Shown here: piece by piece, positions 18,134-27,884 of the stretch | Layout of the letters: each line of letters starts with the position of its first letter | Position numbering within the stretch: the stretch's first letter is position 1 | Program-made: the position numbers and the translations under genes | Notes under the pieces: generated by a model | What the model saw: only the letters and a program-made list of their open reading frames with translations | What the model was told of the DNA's origin: nothing | Database searches by the model: none | DNA from: Allosalinactinospora lopnorensis | GTDB taxonomy: Bacteria; Actinomycetota; Actinomycetes; Streptosporangiales; Streptosporangiaceae | Assembly: GCF_000981225.1 (NCBI RefSeq) | Contig: NZ_LAJC01000019.1 | Span: forward strand, 1-64,000 | Direction of reading: 5' to 3' | DNA: 64,000 bases

Positions 18134-20188
18134 TCAGCGCAGGAACGCCGCCGCCACTCCCGCGTCGACGGGAATGTGCAGGCCGGTGGTGTGGCTGAGC
18201 TCCCCGCAGGTCAGGGCGTAGACAGCGTTGGCGACGTGTTCCGGGAGCACCTCGCGTTTGAGCAGGGTGCGCTGGGCGTAGAAGGCGCCCAGTTCCTCTT
18301 CGGGCACCCCGTAGAGGGCTGCGCGCTCGGCACCCCAGCCGCCGGCGAAGATGCCGGAACCGCGCACGACCCCGTCGGGGTTCACGCCGTTGACCCGGAT
18401 CCCGTACTCGCCCAGCTCGGCGGCGAGCAGCCTGACCTGGTGGGCCTGGTCGGCTTTCGCCGCGCCGTAGGCGATGTTGTTCGGGCCGGCGAAGACGCCG
18501 TTCTTACTGGAGACGTACACGATGTCGCCGCCCATCCCCTGGTCGATCAGGATCCGGGCGGCCTCACGCGCGACCAGGAACGAGCCGCGCGCCATCACGC
18601 CGTGCTGCAGGTCCCAGTCCTCCTCCGTGGTCTCCAGCAGCGGTTTGGAGATCGACAGGCCCGCGTTGTTGACCACCAGGTCCACCCCGCCGAAGGCGAG
18701 CACGGCCGAGCGGAGGGCGGCCGATACCTCGGCGGGGTCGGTGACGTCCGCGGCGACCGGCACCGCCACATCGCCGCCGCCGAGTTCGCCGGCGACCGCG
18801 GCCGCCCGCTCGGCGTCCCTGTCGGCCACCACCACACAGGCTCCCTCGGCGGCGAGCCGGCGTGCGGTGTACCTGCCGATGCCCGATCCGCCACCGGTCA
18901 CCAGGGCGACCCGGGCGGCCAGTGGTTTCGGTTCCGGCCTGCGGCGCAGCTTGGCCTCCTCCAGCGCCCAGTACTCGATGCGGAACTTCTCCGACTCCGG
19001 GATGGGCGCGTACTCCGAGAGCGTCTCCGCGCCGCGCATGACGTTGATCGCGTTGACGTAGAACTCGCCCGCCACGCGGGCCGTCTGCTTGTCCGCCCCG
19101 AAGGAGAACATGCCGACGCCGGGGACCAGCACGATGGCCGGATCGGCGCCCCGTATCGGAGGCGAGTCCGCCGCGGCGTGCCGCTCGTAGTAGCCGCGGT
19201 AGTCCTCGCGGTACCCGGCGTGCAGTTCCCGCAGCCGCGCCGCCGCCTCCTCCAGCGGGGCGTCCGGCGCCGTGTCGAGGACCAGGGGGCGCACCTTGGT
19301 GCGCAGGAAGTGGTCGGGGCAGGAGGTTCCCAGTGCGGCGAGGCGAGGGTGCTCGGCGCGCGAGACGAAGTCCAGCACCTCCCCGGAGTCGTTGTAGTGG
19401 CCCACCTGCGGCCGGTCGGTGGAGGCCAGACCGCGCGCAATGGGCAGCAGCGCGGCCGCGCGCTCATGCCGCTGCGCCTCGGGGAGTGCCGCGTGGCCGT
19501 CGATGACCTCTCCGAAAGGGTGTGGTCGCGCGGCGCCGCGCTCGGCGATGAACCGCTCGGCGGTACGGATGATCTCCAGCGAACTCGACTCGCACTCCTC
19601 GCTGGTCGCCCCCCACGCGGTGATGCCGTGCCCGCCCAGGACCACCCCGATCGCGCCCGGGTTCTCACGCTTGATCTCGGCGATGTCCAGGCCGAGCTGG
19701 AAACCGGGGCGCCGCCAGGGTACCCACGCCACCCGGTCGCCGAAGCATTCGGCGGTGAGCTTCTCGCCGCCGGCGGCGCAGGCCAGTGCGATCCCGGAGT
19801 CGGGGTGCAGGTGGTCGACGTGCGCGGCCTCGACCAGCCCGTGCATCGCCGTGTCGATGGACGGCGCTGCGCCGCCCTTGCCGTGCGCGCAGTAGTCGAA
19901 CGCCGCGACCATCTCGTCCTCGCGGTTGACGCCCGGGTAGACCCCGGTGAGCGCCCGCAGCCGGTCCAGCCGCAGCACCGCCAGCCCGGACTCGCGCAGC
20001 GTCCCCAGGTCGCCGCCGGATCCCTTGACCCACATCAGCTCCACGGGGCCGCCTGTGACCGGGTCGGTGGCCTCGCCTTTCGCCGAGGCGTTGCCGCCGG
20101 CGTAGTTCGTGTTGCGCGGATCCGCCCCCAGCCGGTGCGAGCGTTCCAGCAGCGCCGCCACCTGGGGGCGGGTCGTCTGTTCGGTCAT
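18134..20188 (-). CDS. rhaD: bifunctional rhamnulose-1-phosphate aldolase / lactaldehyde dehydrogenase (short-chain)
   Basis: This 684-residue fusion cleaves rhamnulose 1-phosphate to dihydroxyacetone phosphate and L-lactaldehyde, and its second domain should oxidise or reduce the aldehyde. Residues about 1-390 form the class II aldolase (NTNYAGGNASAKGE, zinc ligands in HVDHLHPDSG and GHGITAWG). Residues about 425-684 form a short-chain dehydrogenase with VALVTGGGSGIGRYTARRLA and catalytic YGAAKAD. ATG 20188 follows GGAGAGGACAG. This two-domain form (also called RhaEW) is usual in actinobacteria. It lies 44 bases after rhaI. Confidence 0.92.
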   Translation of the reverse strand: MTEQTTRPQVAALLERSHRLGADPRNTNYAGGNASAKGEATDPVTGGPVELMWVKGSGGDLGTLRESGLAVLRLDRLRALTGVYPGVNREDEMVAAFDYCAHGKGGAAPSIDTAMHGLVEAAHVDHLHPDSGIALACAAGGEKLTAECFGDRVAWVPWRRPGFQLGLDIAEIKRENPGAIGVVLGGHGITAWGATSEECESSSLEIIRTAERFIAERGAARPHPFGEVIDGHAALPEAQRHERAAALLPIARGLASTDRPQVGHYNDSGEVLDFVSRAEHPRLAALGTSCPDHFLRTKVRPLVLDTAPDAPLEEAAARLRELHAGYREDYRGYYERHAAADSPPIRGADPAIVLVPGVGMFSFGADKQTARVAGEFYVNAINVMRGAETLSEYAPIPESEKFRIEYWALEEAKLRRRPEPKPLAARVALVTGGGSGIGRYTARRLAAEGACVVVADRDAERAAAVAGELGGGDVAVPVAADVTDPAEVSAALRSAVLAFGGVDLVVNNAGLSISKPLLETTEEDWDLQHGVMARGSFLVAREAARILIDQGMGGDIVYVSSKNGVFAGPNNIAYGAAKADQAHQVRLLAAELGEYGIRVNGVNPDGVVRGSGIFAGGWGAERAALYGVPEEELGAFYAQRTLLKREVLPEHVANAVYALTCGELSHTTGLHIPVDAGVAAAFLR

Positions 20189-20232
20189 TCTGTCCTCTCC
20201 TGTCTCCGGTGCCGGTCGGTGCGTGCGCCGGT

Positions 20233-21399
20233 TCAGGCGCCCCACCCGGCCGGCTGCCCGCCGACCCGGTCGGCGGAGATCCTCTCCAGGTAGCCGGAGC
20301 GCTCGAACGCCCTCATCGGGTCGGGATCCAGGCCGAGGCCCGTGCGGAGGTCGGCGAGCAGGGGGCGGACGTCGGTGTTGTAGGCGTCCATCAGCACCGC
20401 GTTCGCGCCCAGCACGTCTCCGGAGCGCTGGGCGGCGGACAGGGCGCCGGTGTCCACGAGCAGGGCTTTGGCCGTGGCCTCTTGGACGTTGAGCACCGAG
20501 CGGATCTGCCCGGGGATCTTGGGCTCGATGTTGTGGCACTGGTCGAGCATGAACGCGATCCCCGCACCCCGGTCCAGGCCCCCTCCGCGCACCACCTCGC
20601 GCATGATCCGGAACAGCTGGAAGGGGTCGGCGGCGCCCACCATGAGGTCGTCGTCGGCGTAGAAGCGGGAGTTGAAGTCGAAGCCGCCGAGCTTTCCCTC
20701 GCGGAGCAGGAACGCGACGATGAACTCGATGTTGGTGCCCGGAGCGTGGTGCCCGGTGTCCACCACGACCTGTGCCCTGGCGCCGAGCGTGCGGCAGTGG
20801 GCGTAGGCCGTCCCCCAGTCCGGAACGTCGGTGGTGTAGAACGCCGGCTCGAACAGCTTGTACTCCAGCAGCATGCGCTGGTTCCCGCTGAGCCGGGCGC
20901 GGACGGCCTCCAGTGCCTCGGCGAGCCTGTCCTGGCGGGCCGCGATGTCGTCCTGCCCGGGGTAGTTGGTGCCGTCGGCGAACCACAGCTTCAGGTCGCG
21001 CGAACCCGTGGCGTCCATGACGTCGACGCAGTGGAGCAGATGGTCCAGGGCCTTGCGGCGCACACGCGGCTCGGGGTTGGTGACGCTGCCCAGCCGGTAG
21101 TCGTCGTCCTGGAAGACATTGGCGTTGATCGTGCCGATCCGGATACCCAGCTCCTCGGCGCGGGCGGCGAGCACGCCGTAGTCGCCGACCTCGTCCCAGG
21201 GGATGTGCAGGGCAACGCTCGGGGCGATGCCGGTGTAGCGGTGCACCTGCGCGGCGTCGGCGAGCTTCTCCTCCGGGGTGCGCGGCACCCCGGGCTGGCC
21301 GAACACCTTGAACCGGGTTCCGCTGTTGCCGAACGCCCAGGACGGGAGTTCGATGGCCTGGTGCCGGAGCGCGGAGGCGACGGCGTCGGGGATGGACAT
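20233..21399 (-). CDS. rhaI: L-rhamnose isomerase (RhaI type)
   Basis: This TIM-barrel isomerase of 388 residues converts L-rhamnose to L-rhamnulose. Family features are ELPSWAFGNSGTRFKVFGQP, the metal-binding LEYKLFEPAFYTTDVPDWG, VVVDTGHHAPGTNIEFI and FDFNSRFYADDDL. The ATG follows AAAGGAG. It sits between the mutarotase and aldolase genes as the second enzymatic step. It is the RhaI type common in Pseudomonas and actinobacteria, not the E. coli RhaA type. Confidence 0.93.
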   Translation of the reverse strand: MSIPDAVASALRHQAIELPSWAFGNSGTRFKVFGQPGVPRTPEEKLADAAQVHRYTGIAPSVALHIPWDEVGDYGVLAARAEELGIRIGTINANVFQDDDYRLGSVTNPEPRVRRKALDHLLHCVDVMDATGSRDLKLWFADGTNYPGQDDIAARQDRLAEALEAVRARLSGNQRMLLEYKLFEPAFYTTDVPDWGTAYAHCRTLGARAQVVVDTGHHAPGTNIEFIVAFLLREGKLGGFDFNSRFYADDDLMVGAADPFQLFRIMREVVRGGGLDRGAGIAFMLDQCHNIEPKIPGQIRSVLNVQEATAKALLVDTGALSAAQRSGDVLGANAVLMDAYNTDVRPLLADLRTGLGLDPDPMRAFERSGYLERISADRVGGQPAGWGA

Positions 21400-21440
21400 G
21401 AGCGGGACTCCTTTGCCGGGTCGGATCGGGCGGCGGGGCG

Positions 21441-21758
21441 TCATTCCAGGTGGAAGAGTTCGGTCAGGGGAGCCATGCCCTCGTCCGGCCGCCCGTCGAG
21501 TTCCTCGAAGAAGGGGGCCATCTCGGCCTGCCACCGGGCGTTGACGTCGGTACGCGCCATCGCCGCCTTCGCCGCGGCGAAGTCCTGCGTCTCCAGGTAG
21601 CCGACGAGCAGTCCGTCGTCGCGGCAGAACAGCGAGTAGTTGCGCCACCCGGCTTCTCGCAGGGCCGCCAGCATCTCTGGCCACACGGCGGCGTGGCGCT
21701 CGCGGTACTCGGACAGCCGGTCCTGCCGCACCTTCAGCAGGAAACAGACGCGCTGCAT
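21441..21758 (-). CDS. rhaM: L-rhamnose mutarotase
   Basis: This 105-residue dimeric alpha/beta-barrel protein interconverts rhamnose anomers to feed the isomerase. Diagnostic segments are MQRVCFLLKVRQDRLSEYRE, HAAVWPEMLAALREAGWRNY and LVGYLETQDF. ATG 21758 has GGGAGGAGGGG directly upstream, which rules out the longer reading. It lies between rhaS and rhaI. Confidence 0.93.
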   Translation of the reverse strand: MQRVCFLLKVRQDRLSEYRERHAAVWPEMLAALREAGWRNYSLFCRDDGLLVGYLETQDFAAAKAAMARTDVNARWQAEMAPFFEELDGRPDEGMAPLTELFHLE

Positions 21759-21812
21759 GTCCCCTCCTCCCACGCGCACGGCCGATGGGGGCGGAGCCGC
21801 CCCGCGGGCCCC

Positions 21813-22886
21813 TCAGAAATCGAAGTCATCGACGTTGTCCTCGTTGAAGACCGTGGGCGGGCCGAGGACGATCTCGCCGTTCTCCCCGATCCGGTACTCA
21901 CCGAGCTCTCCCGCCTCGAAGGTCTCCCCCTCGGCTCCGGTGATCCGCCCGGCAGCCAGCGCGGCGCCCGCGTAGCCGGCCAGGTAGCCCAGCTCACCGG
22001 GGTCCCACAGCGCGAACTCCTCGACGGTGCCGTCCTTCACGTACTCGCTCATCTGGTTCGGCTCGCCCAGACCGGTCAGCCCGACCTCGCCCTTGTAGTC
22101 CGAGCCGCTCAGGTAGCGGGCCGCGGCGGCGAGGCCCACGGTCGTGGGGGAGACGACGGCTTCGAGGTCGGGATGGCTCTGCAGCAGTCCCTGCATCTCG
22201 TCGAAGGACTTCTGGTCCTCGTCGTTGCCGTAGACGGTGTCGACCACCTCGATCCCGGAGTACTCGTCCTTCTCGAGTTCCGCCTCCATCAGCTCCAGCC
22301 AGGTGTTCTGGTTCGTGGCGTTGGGGGTGGCCGACAAGAACGCGATCTCGCCGTCCCCGCCGATCTGCTCGGCGACCATCTCGATCTGCGTCCGCGCAAT
22401 GTCCTCGGCCGTGGCCTGGTTGATGAAGACATCGCGGCAGTCGGGGTCGGTATCGGAGTCGTAGCTGACGATCACCGCTCCCGCCTGCTTGGCCTGCCCG
22501 AGAGCGCTGCACACGGCGTTGGGGTCGTTGGCCGCGATGGCGATGACGTCGCTGCCCTGCTGGCTGAGCGTGTTGATGTAGCTGACCTGTGAGGACGCGG
22601 TGGCCTCGGAGGGGCCGACCTGTTTGAACTCGCCCCCGACCTCGGCCGCCGCCTCCTTACCGCCGTCGCCGGCGATGGTCATGTAGGGGTTGTTGAGCTG
22701 TTTCGGCAGGAACGCGATCTCCAGGCCCTCGGGTATCTCGGCGTTCGGGTCGGCCTCACCGGCCGGGCCGCCGGCACCGCTGTCGTCGGTGTCGCCGCGG
22801 GTGGTGCCACCGCAGGACGCTGAGGTCAGCACCAGCCCCGCGATGGCCGCGGTGGCCGCGCCGTATCTGATCAGGGTCGGCAGCAT
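21813..22886 (-). CDS. rhaS: rhamnose ABC transporter substrate-binding lipoprotein
   Basis: This 357-residue binding protein has a lipoprotein signal ending TSASC (Cys25). The periplasmic-binding fold includes EIAFLPKQLNNPYMTIAGDG equivalents (IAFLPKQLNNPYM), VIAIAANDPNAVCSALGQA and VSPTTVGLAAAARYL. It starts seven bases after the rhaQ stop. Rhamnose specificity is inferred from its place between the rhaTPQ transporter genes and rhaM. Confidence 0.9.
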   Translation of the reverse strand: MLPTLIRYGAATAAIAGLVLTSASCGGTTRGDTDDSGAGGPAGEADPNAEIPEGLEIAFLPKQLNNPYMTIAGDGGKEAAAEVGGEFKQVGPSEATASSQVSYINTLSQQGSDVIAIAANDPNAVCSALGQAKQAGAVIVSYDSDTDPDCRDVFINQATAEDIARTQIEMVAEQIGGDGEIAFLSATPNATNQNTWLELMEAELEKDEYSGIEVVDTVYGNDEDQKSFDEMQGLLQSHPDLEAVVSPTTVGLAAAARYLSGSDYKGEVGLTGLGEPNQMSEYVKDGTVEEFALWDPGELGYLAGYAGAALAAGRITGAEGETFEAGELGEYRIGENGEIVLGPPTVFNEDNVDDFDF

Positions 22887-22893
22887 GGGAGGA

Positions 22894-23966
22894 TCACCCC
22901 TTGTCGTGTGGGACGGAAGACGGGTGCGGGTTCCGGTAGAGAGGCGGCGCGGGCCGCCGCATTCGCGCGACGGCGTTCGGGAGCACCACGGAGAGGACGA
23001 GCAGCAGCCCGGTGACGATGTTCAGTACGTCGGAGGAGACATCGGCGAGCTGGAGCGCATTGCGGATCGTGCCCAGCAGCAGCACGCCGCCGATGACCCC
23101 GGGCAGCGTGCCCCTGCCGCCGAAGATCGACACTCCGCCGAGGAGGACGGCGGCGACCACCGACAGTTCGAGCCCGAAGGCGTTGTCGGCCCGCGCGCTG
23201 CCGTACTGCAGCGTCCAGAACACTCCGGCCAGCGACGCCACGGTTCCTGAGGCCACGAAGAGCCACAACTTGGTGCGGCGCACGGGGATGCCGGAGAAGC
23301 GGGCCGCTTCGGCACTGCTGCCGAGGGCGTAGAGCGAGCGCCCGACCGGGGTGGCGTGCAGCAGCACACCGAACACCGCCGCGAGCGCGGCGATCAGCAG
23401 GGCGACCCAGGGAAGGGGGGTTCCCACCACGCGCTCGGTCGCCCCGGTGGTCCAGGAGATCGGGAAGTCGGCGACGGCCCGGTCGCCCAGGACCACGTAG
23501 GCCAGGCCCCGGTACAGCGCCAGGGTTCCGATGGTGACCGCCAGCGACGGCAGCCCGGCGAGTGTCACCAGCAGCCCGTTGACCGCGCCCAGCGCCGCGC
23601 CCAGCAGCAGGCACAGCGGACGATGGTCTCCAGGGGGACCCCCATGACCCACAACTGGCCCATGGCGGCGCTGGTCAGTCCCAGTGTGCTGGCGACGCTC
23701 AGGTCGATCTCGCCGGTGATGACGATCAGGGTCATGGGCAGCGCGATCAGCGCGACCGCCGCGACGTCCAGGATCAGGAACCCGCCGTTGCGCCCGGTGG
23801 CGAACCCCTCGACGAAGAGGGACGCGGCGAGGACCGACACGAGCAGCGCGCCGATGACGGACCCCCCTCGGCTGTTCAGCGCCGACCGGGGCGCTCGCCG
23901 CCGTCCTCGCGGGCGCCGCGCGGCGGCGGAGCCGCCGGCGGGTGGCGTGCGGACATCAGGCGCCAC
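22894..23966 (-). pseudogene. rhaQ: rhamnose ABC transporter permease RhaQ, frameshifted
   Basis: This is a CUT2 permease of about 357 residues. The first frame begins at GTG 23966 (GAGGAGG eight bases upstream, overlapping the rhaP stop by 11 bases) and carries TLIVITGEIDLSVASTLGL. It fails after MGVPLETIV. The second frame continues with PLCLLLGAALGAVNGLLVTL, SLYALGSSAEAARFSGIP and GVSIFGGRGTLPGVIGG to the stop at 22894. One missing base near 23612-23616 accounts for the shift. With it restored the permease is full length. Confidence 0.88.
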
Positions 23967-24996
23967 GGGATCCACCTCCTCGGAGCCGGCGGGCGGTACG
24001 CAGCGCCAGGAGCCGGTCCAGACCGATCGCGACCAGAATGAGCAGGCCCACGATCGCCTGCTGCCAGAAGGCGTCGACGCGCAGGACGGGCAGGGCGGCG
24101 CCGATCGTGGTGAGGAGCAGCGCCCCCAGGGCGGCGCCGTACACGGTGCCGCTGCCGCCGAAGATCGCCACACCGCCCACCACGGCGGCCGCGACGACCT
24201 CCAGTTCCAGCCCGGTGCCGACCGTGGCGTCGACGGTGCCGAACCGCGCCGCGTAGAGCACCCCCGCCAATCCGGCGAGCGAGCCGTTGACCACGAAGGG
24301 GATGAAGACGCGGCGGTCCACCGGTATGCCGGCGAGCCGGGCCGCGTGCGGATCGGATCCCACGGCGTAGAGTTCGCGCCCGCTGCGATAGGAGCTCAGG
24401 CACCAGCCGGCCGCCAGGACCACGGCGAGCGCGAGGAGCGCGGGCACCGGGAGTCCCAGCACCGTGGCGCGGCCGATCCCCAGGAACGCGGGCGGCATGT
24501 CCGCGGCGTTGATCTGTCGTCCGGAGGCCCACCAGTGGTCGATGCCGCGGAAGATGTAGAGCGTGCCCAGGGTGACCACCAGCGCCGGAACCCGTGTGGC
24601 CGCCACGAGCAGCCCATTGACCAGCCCGCACGCGGTACCCACCAGCACTCCGGCCAGCGCGGCCAGCGGTACCGGCAGGCCGGGGAACGACACGAACAGG
24701 ACGCCCACGGCGAACGCCGACAGGCCCAGCACCGAGCCGACGGACAGGTCCACGTTGCGGGTGATGAGGACCATCGACTGGCCGACCGCGAGGATGGTCA
24801 GCAGGGTCGCGCCAAGCAGCAGGTCGCGGACGTTCTGCGCCATCAGGAAGCCGGGGTTGTACAGCGTGGTGACCGCGACCAGCAGCACAAGGGCGAGAAG
24901 GATGCCGAGCTCGCGCACCTGGCGGACCCGCCGGCCGGTGCGAGGCTTCCCGGAGCCGTCCCTCTGAACGGGTGCCTCGCCGACAGGGGCGCTCAC
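23956..24996 (-). CDS. rhaP: rhamnose ABC transporter permease RhaP
   Basis: This 346-residue CUT2 inner-membrane permease pairs with RhaQ. Motifs include [36 protein letters not shown] and [22 protein letters not shown] at 24996 overlaps the rhaT stop as GTGA, so the two are translationally coupled. It is intact, unlike rhaQ. Confidence 0.92.
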   Translation of the reverse strand: MSAPVGEAPVQRDGSGKPRTGRRVRQVRELGILLALVLLVAVTTLYNPGFLMAQNVRDLLLGATLLTILAVGQSMVLITRNVDLSVGSVLGLSAFAVGVLFVSFPGLPVPLAALAGVLVGTACGLVNGLLVAATRVPALVVTLGTLYIFRGIDHWWASGRQINAADMPPAFLGIGRATVLGLPVPALLALAVVLAAGWCLSSYRSGRELYAVGSDPHAARLAGIPVDRRVFIPFVVNGSLAGLAGVLYAARFGTVDATVGTGLELEVVAAAVVGGVAIFGGSGTVYGAALGALLLTTIGAALPVLRVDAFWQQAIVGLLILVAIGLDRLLALRTARRLRGGGSRGA

Positions 24997-26513
24997 CCGG
25001 ACACCTCCATTGCGCGGGTCGTCGCGGCATGCATGACGGACTCCTCCGTCGCCTCTTCGCGGGAGAGTTCGGCGGTGATCCGCCCCTCGGACATGACCAG
25101 CACGCGGTCGGCCATGCCGAGTACCTCTGGCAGCTCGCTGGAGACCATGACGACGGCGATTCCCTGTCCGGCCAGGCGCGATAGCAGCCGGTGGACCTCG
25201 GCCTTGGTGCCCACGTCGATGCCGCGGGTGGGTTCGTCGACGATGAGCACACGCGGTTCGGTGGCCAGCCACTTGGCGAGCACGACCTTCTGCTGGTTGC
25301 CGCCGGAGAGCGTGGCGACCGGCTCCGTGAGCGAGCCGGCCTTGACCTGGAGGCGCTCGATCCAGAACCGGGCCGCCTGCTCTTCGGCGCGGCGGCGCAG
25401 CAGGCCGAAACGGCTCAGCGCCCAGCGGCGGGTAAGTGTCGCGTTGCGACCGGTCGAGAGCTCCATGACCAGGCCCTGGTTGCGGCGGTCCTCCGGTACC
25501 AGCGCGACACCGGCGGCCATGGCGGCGGCAGGGCGGCCCGGAGGCAGGAGCGAGCCGGCTATGCGCACTGTCCCGGAGTCGTAGCGGTCGACGCCGAAGA
25601 GAGCCCGGACCACTTCGCTGCGCCCGGCCCCCACCAGGCCGGCCAGTGCGACGATCTCTCCCACACGGACCCTGAACCCGACATCGGAGAAGACGCCGGC
25701 GCGGGTCAGCACCTCGACCTCGAGGACGGTCCGGCCCTTCTCGGTGTCCTCCTTCGGGAAGAGGGTGTCCACATCGCGTCCCACCATGCGGCGGACCACC
25801 GCGTCCATGCTCAGGTCCGATACGGGGTCGGTGGAGATGTGCCGGCCGTCGCGCATGACGGTGATCCGGTCGCACAGGGCGAACACCTCGTCGAAGCGGT
25901 GCGAGATGAACACGACCGCCGTGCCCCTGTCCCGCAGTGACCGCGCGATCGCGAACAGCCGGTCCACCTCGGTTCCGGACAGCGCCGCGGTCGGTTCGTC
26001 CATGACCAGTACCCGGGCGTCGAAGGACAGCGCTTTGGCGATCTCGACCAGTTGCTGGTCGGCGATCGACAGGCCGCGGGCGGGCCGGTCCGGTGCGATG
26101 CGCACACTGAGGCGGGCGAACAACCGGTCGCATTCGGCGTGCATGGCCGCGCGGTCGATGCGGCGGCCCCGCGCGAGCGGCTGCCGTCCCATGAAGATGT
26201 TCTCGGCCACGGAGAGGTCGGGAAAGAGGGTGGGTTCCTGGTGGATCACGGCGACGCCGGCCCGCTGGGCGTCCGCGGGGGCGGAGAAATACACGGGGGT
26301 TCCGGCGACCTCGATGTGCCCCGCGTCCGGACGGTGCACGCCCGCGACCGCTTTCACCAGAGTGGACTTGCCGGCTCCGTTCTCGCCGCACAGTGCGTGG
26401 ACCTCGCCCGCGCACACGTCCAGGGACACGCCCTGGAGGGCGTGGACCGTGCCGAAGGATTTGGTCACCCCCACCAGAGACAGGAGCGGAGGCGGTTGGG
26501 GGTGAGCGGTCAC
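24993..26513 (-). CDS. rhaT: rhamnose ABC transporter ATP-binding protein, two-domain
   Basis: This 506-residue tandem ATPase heads the rhamnose transport operon. The first domain has Walker [10 protein letters not shown], signature [15 protein letters not shown] and Walker [12 protein letters not shown]. The second domain has the degenerate P-loop [10 protein letters not shown], signature [15 protein letters not shown] and [11 protein letters not shown], as is usual for CUT2 ATPases. The GTG start has GAAGGAGGG upstream. Its promoter and LacI-type operator lie at 26551-26606. Confidence 0.93.
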   Translation of the reverse strand: MTAHPQPPPLLSLVGVTKSFGTVHALQGVSLDVCAGEVHALCGENGAGKSTLVKAVAGVHRPDAGHIEVAGTPVYFSAPADAQRAGVAVIHQEPTLFPDLSVAENIFMGRQPLARGRRIDRAAMHAECDRLFARLSVRIAPDRPARGLSIADQQLVEIAKALSFDARVLVMDEPTAALSGTEVDRLFAIARSLRDRGTAVVFISHRFDEVFALCDRITVMRDGRHISTDPVSDLSMDAVVRRMVGRDVDTLFPKEDTEKGRTVLEVEVLTRAGVFSDVGFRVRVGEIVALAGLVGAGRSEVVRALFGVDRYDSGTVRIAGSLLPPGRPAAAMAAGVALVPEDRRNQGLVMELSTGRNATLTRRWALSRFGLLRRRAEEQAARFWIERLQVKAGSLTEPVATLSGGNQQKVVLAKWLATEPRVLIVDEPTRGIDVGTKAEVHRLLSRLAGQGIAVVMVSSELPEVLGMADRVLVMSEGRITAELSREEATEESVMHAATTRAMEVSG

Positions 26514-26550
26514 GGCGCCCTCCTTCGAACGGAGAGCCGTCGTCGACGGC

Positions 26551-26705
26551 GTTTAAAAAACGTTTTAATCAACGGTGACGTTAGATGTCTCACTCGATTC
26601 CGTCAAGGGGGGCGAGGTCGTAAGGGGGCAGGAAGCCGGTTACTGGAATCCGCTCGCTGTGCACGGCCGTTGCTATACTTGGCTATTGACACGTTTTAAT
26701 CGACG
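26551..26705. promoter_or_regulatory. paired operator sites for the divergent LacI-type regulator
   Basis: Site 1 contains the perfect palindrome AAAACGTTTT (26557-26566), inside wider TTAAAA/TTTTAA arms. The string cgttttaatc-a-acg (26561-26574) recurs as cgttttaatc-g-acg (26692-26705) with one mismatch in 14. Site 1 covers the rhaT transcription start; site 2 is 28 bases before the regulator start, which suggests autoregulation. The AACGTT centre is typical of LacI-family operators. A TATACT at 26674-26679 may be the -10 for the regulator. Confidence 0.65.
26578..26606 (-). promoter_or_regulatory. promoter of the rha operon
   Basis: Read on the minus strand, TTGACG (26606-26601) and TAACGT (26583-26578) are separated by exactly 17 bases, a good -35/-10 pair about 65 bases before rhaT. 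The operator palindrome at 26557-26566 falls immediately downstream of the -10, where a bound repressor would block initiation. Confidence 0.6.
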
Positions 26706-26741
26706 TGAACGTCCCGATCCCTCGAGTCCGGAGTGACGCCG

Positions 26742-27788
26742 TTGCCCGAGAGTGAAGACGACAGCCGGTCCGTCGGTATCAGTGACGTCGCGGCCCGGGC
26801 GGGGGTGTCACCCGGAACGGTCTCCAATGTGCTGAACCGCCCGGAACGGGTCGCCGAGCCCACGCGGCGGCGCGTCGAACAGGCCGTCCGGGAGCTCGAC
26901 TACGTGCCCAACTCCTGGGGGCGCAGCCTCCGATCCGGCCGGAGCGACTCCGTGGGCCTACTCGTCCTGGACGTCACCAACCCCTTCTTCACCGAGGTGG
27001 CGCGCGGTGTCGAGGACGTGGCGAGCGAGGAGGGACTGGCGGTGGTCCTGCTCAACTCCGCGGAACGGCAGGACCGCCAGCAGCGCTCCGTGCGGCTGCT
27101 CGCCGAGCAGCGGGCGGCCGGCGCGGTCGTCATGCCCGTCGACGGGGGTGTCGACGATCTTCTCTGGCTGCGGAAGCAGGGCGTGCCGTGGGTACTGCTG
27201 GACCGCGGCGACGTCGGAGCCGATGTCGCCTGCAGCGTGGCCGTCGACAACCACGCGGGCGGGATGGCCGCCGGGCGGCACCTGGTCGGCCTTGGACACG
27301 AGCGCGTGATCTATCTCAGCGGTCCTTCGCGGCTGGAACAGTGCCGCGCCCGCCTGGCGGGCCTGCGCGCCGCCCTGGAAGAGGCCGGCATCGACCCCGA
27401 CGGGGCGGTCCGCCCGGTCTTCACCGAGCAGCTCAACGCCGAGTCCGGGGAGAAGGCGGTGGAAGAGCTCCTGGCCGGCGGGCCGAAACGGCGGCCCCAG
27501 GCGGTGTTCTGCGCCAACGACCAGCTCGCCCTCGGGGTGCTCAAAGGGCTCGGCGGGCGGGGGCTCGGCGTCCCCCAGGACCTGTCGGTCGTGGGCTACG
27601 ACGATGTCGGGTTCGCCGGTCTGCTCCACCCCGGTCTCACAACGGTGGCCCAGCCCAAGTACGAGATCGGCCGGGCCGCCATGCGGCTGCTCCTGTCGGA
27701 GCTCAACGAGACCGGACACCGGCACGAACGCCTGCGGTTCGCTCCGGAGCTGATCGTCCGGGGCTCCACGGCCGCCTACCGCGGGTGA
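26742..27788 (+). CDS. LacI-family regulator of rhamnose genes
   Basis: This repressor of about 348 residues has an N-terminal LacI helix-turn-helix (ISDVAARAGVSPGTVSNVLN) with the hinge helix in YVPNSWGRSLRSGRSDSVG. A sugar-binding domain follows (LLVLDVTNPFFTEVARGVED, GLTTVAQPKYEIGRAAMRLL). TTG at 26742 was chosen because GGAG (26730-26733) is eight bases upstream; GTG at 26733 is an alternative. It is divergent from rhaT with operators between, so control of the rha island by rhamnose or a derived ligand is likely. Confidence 0.9.
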   Translation: MPESEDDSRSVGISDVAARAGVSPGTVSNVLNRPERVAEPTRRRVEQAVRELDYVPNSWGRSLRSGRSDSVGLLVLDVTNPFFTEVARGVEDVASEEGLAVVLLNSAERQDRQQRSVRLLAEQRAAGAVVMPVDGGVDDLLWLRKQGVPWVLLDRGDVGADVACSVAVDNHAGGMAAGRHLVGLGHERVIYLSGPSRLEQCRARLAGLRAALEEAGIDPDGAVRPVFTEQLNAESGEKAVEELLAGGPKRRPQAVFCANDQLALGVLKGLGGRGLGVPQDLSVVGYDDVGFAGLLHPGLTTVAQPKYEIGRAAMRLLLSELNETGHRHERLRFAPELIVRGSTAAYRG

Positions 27789-27841
27789 CCGTCCTTCGGT
27801 GGCAGGCGCGCGCCGGGCCCGGCCGGGGGAGCCGCCCGCCG

Positions 27842-27879
27842 CCTCCCCGGCACCCGGCCGGTTCGCCTCGCCGGGGAGG
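27842..27879. terminator. convergent hairpin after the LacI-type gene
   Basis: Perfect arms cctccccggc (27842-27851) and gccggggagg (27870-27879) flank an 18-base loop. It lies between two convergent genes and could serve both. Confidence 0.6.
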
Positions 27880-27884
27880 CCGGG

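Noticed and set aside
18176-20293. 705-residue open frame on the plus strand opposite rhaD
   Set aside because: It is an antisense shadow of a clear aldolase/dehydrogenase gene; long open antisense frames are expected at this GC content, and it has no ribosome binding site or domain.
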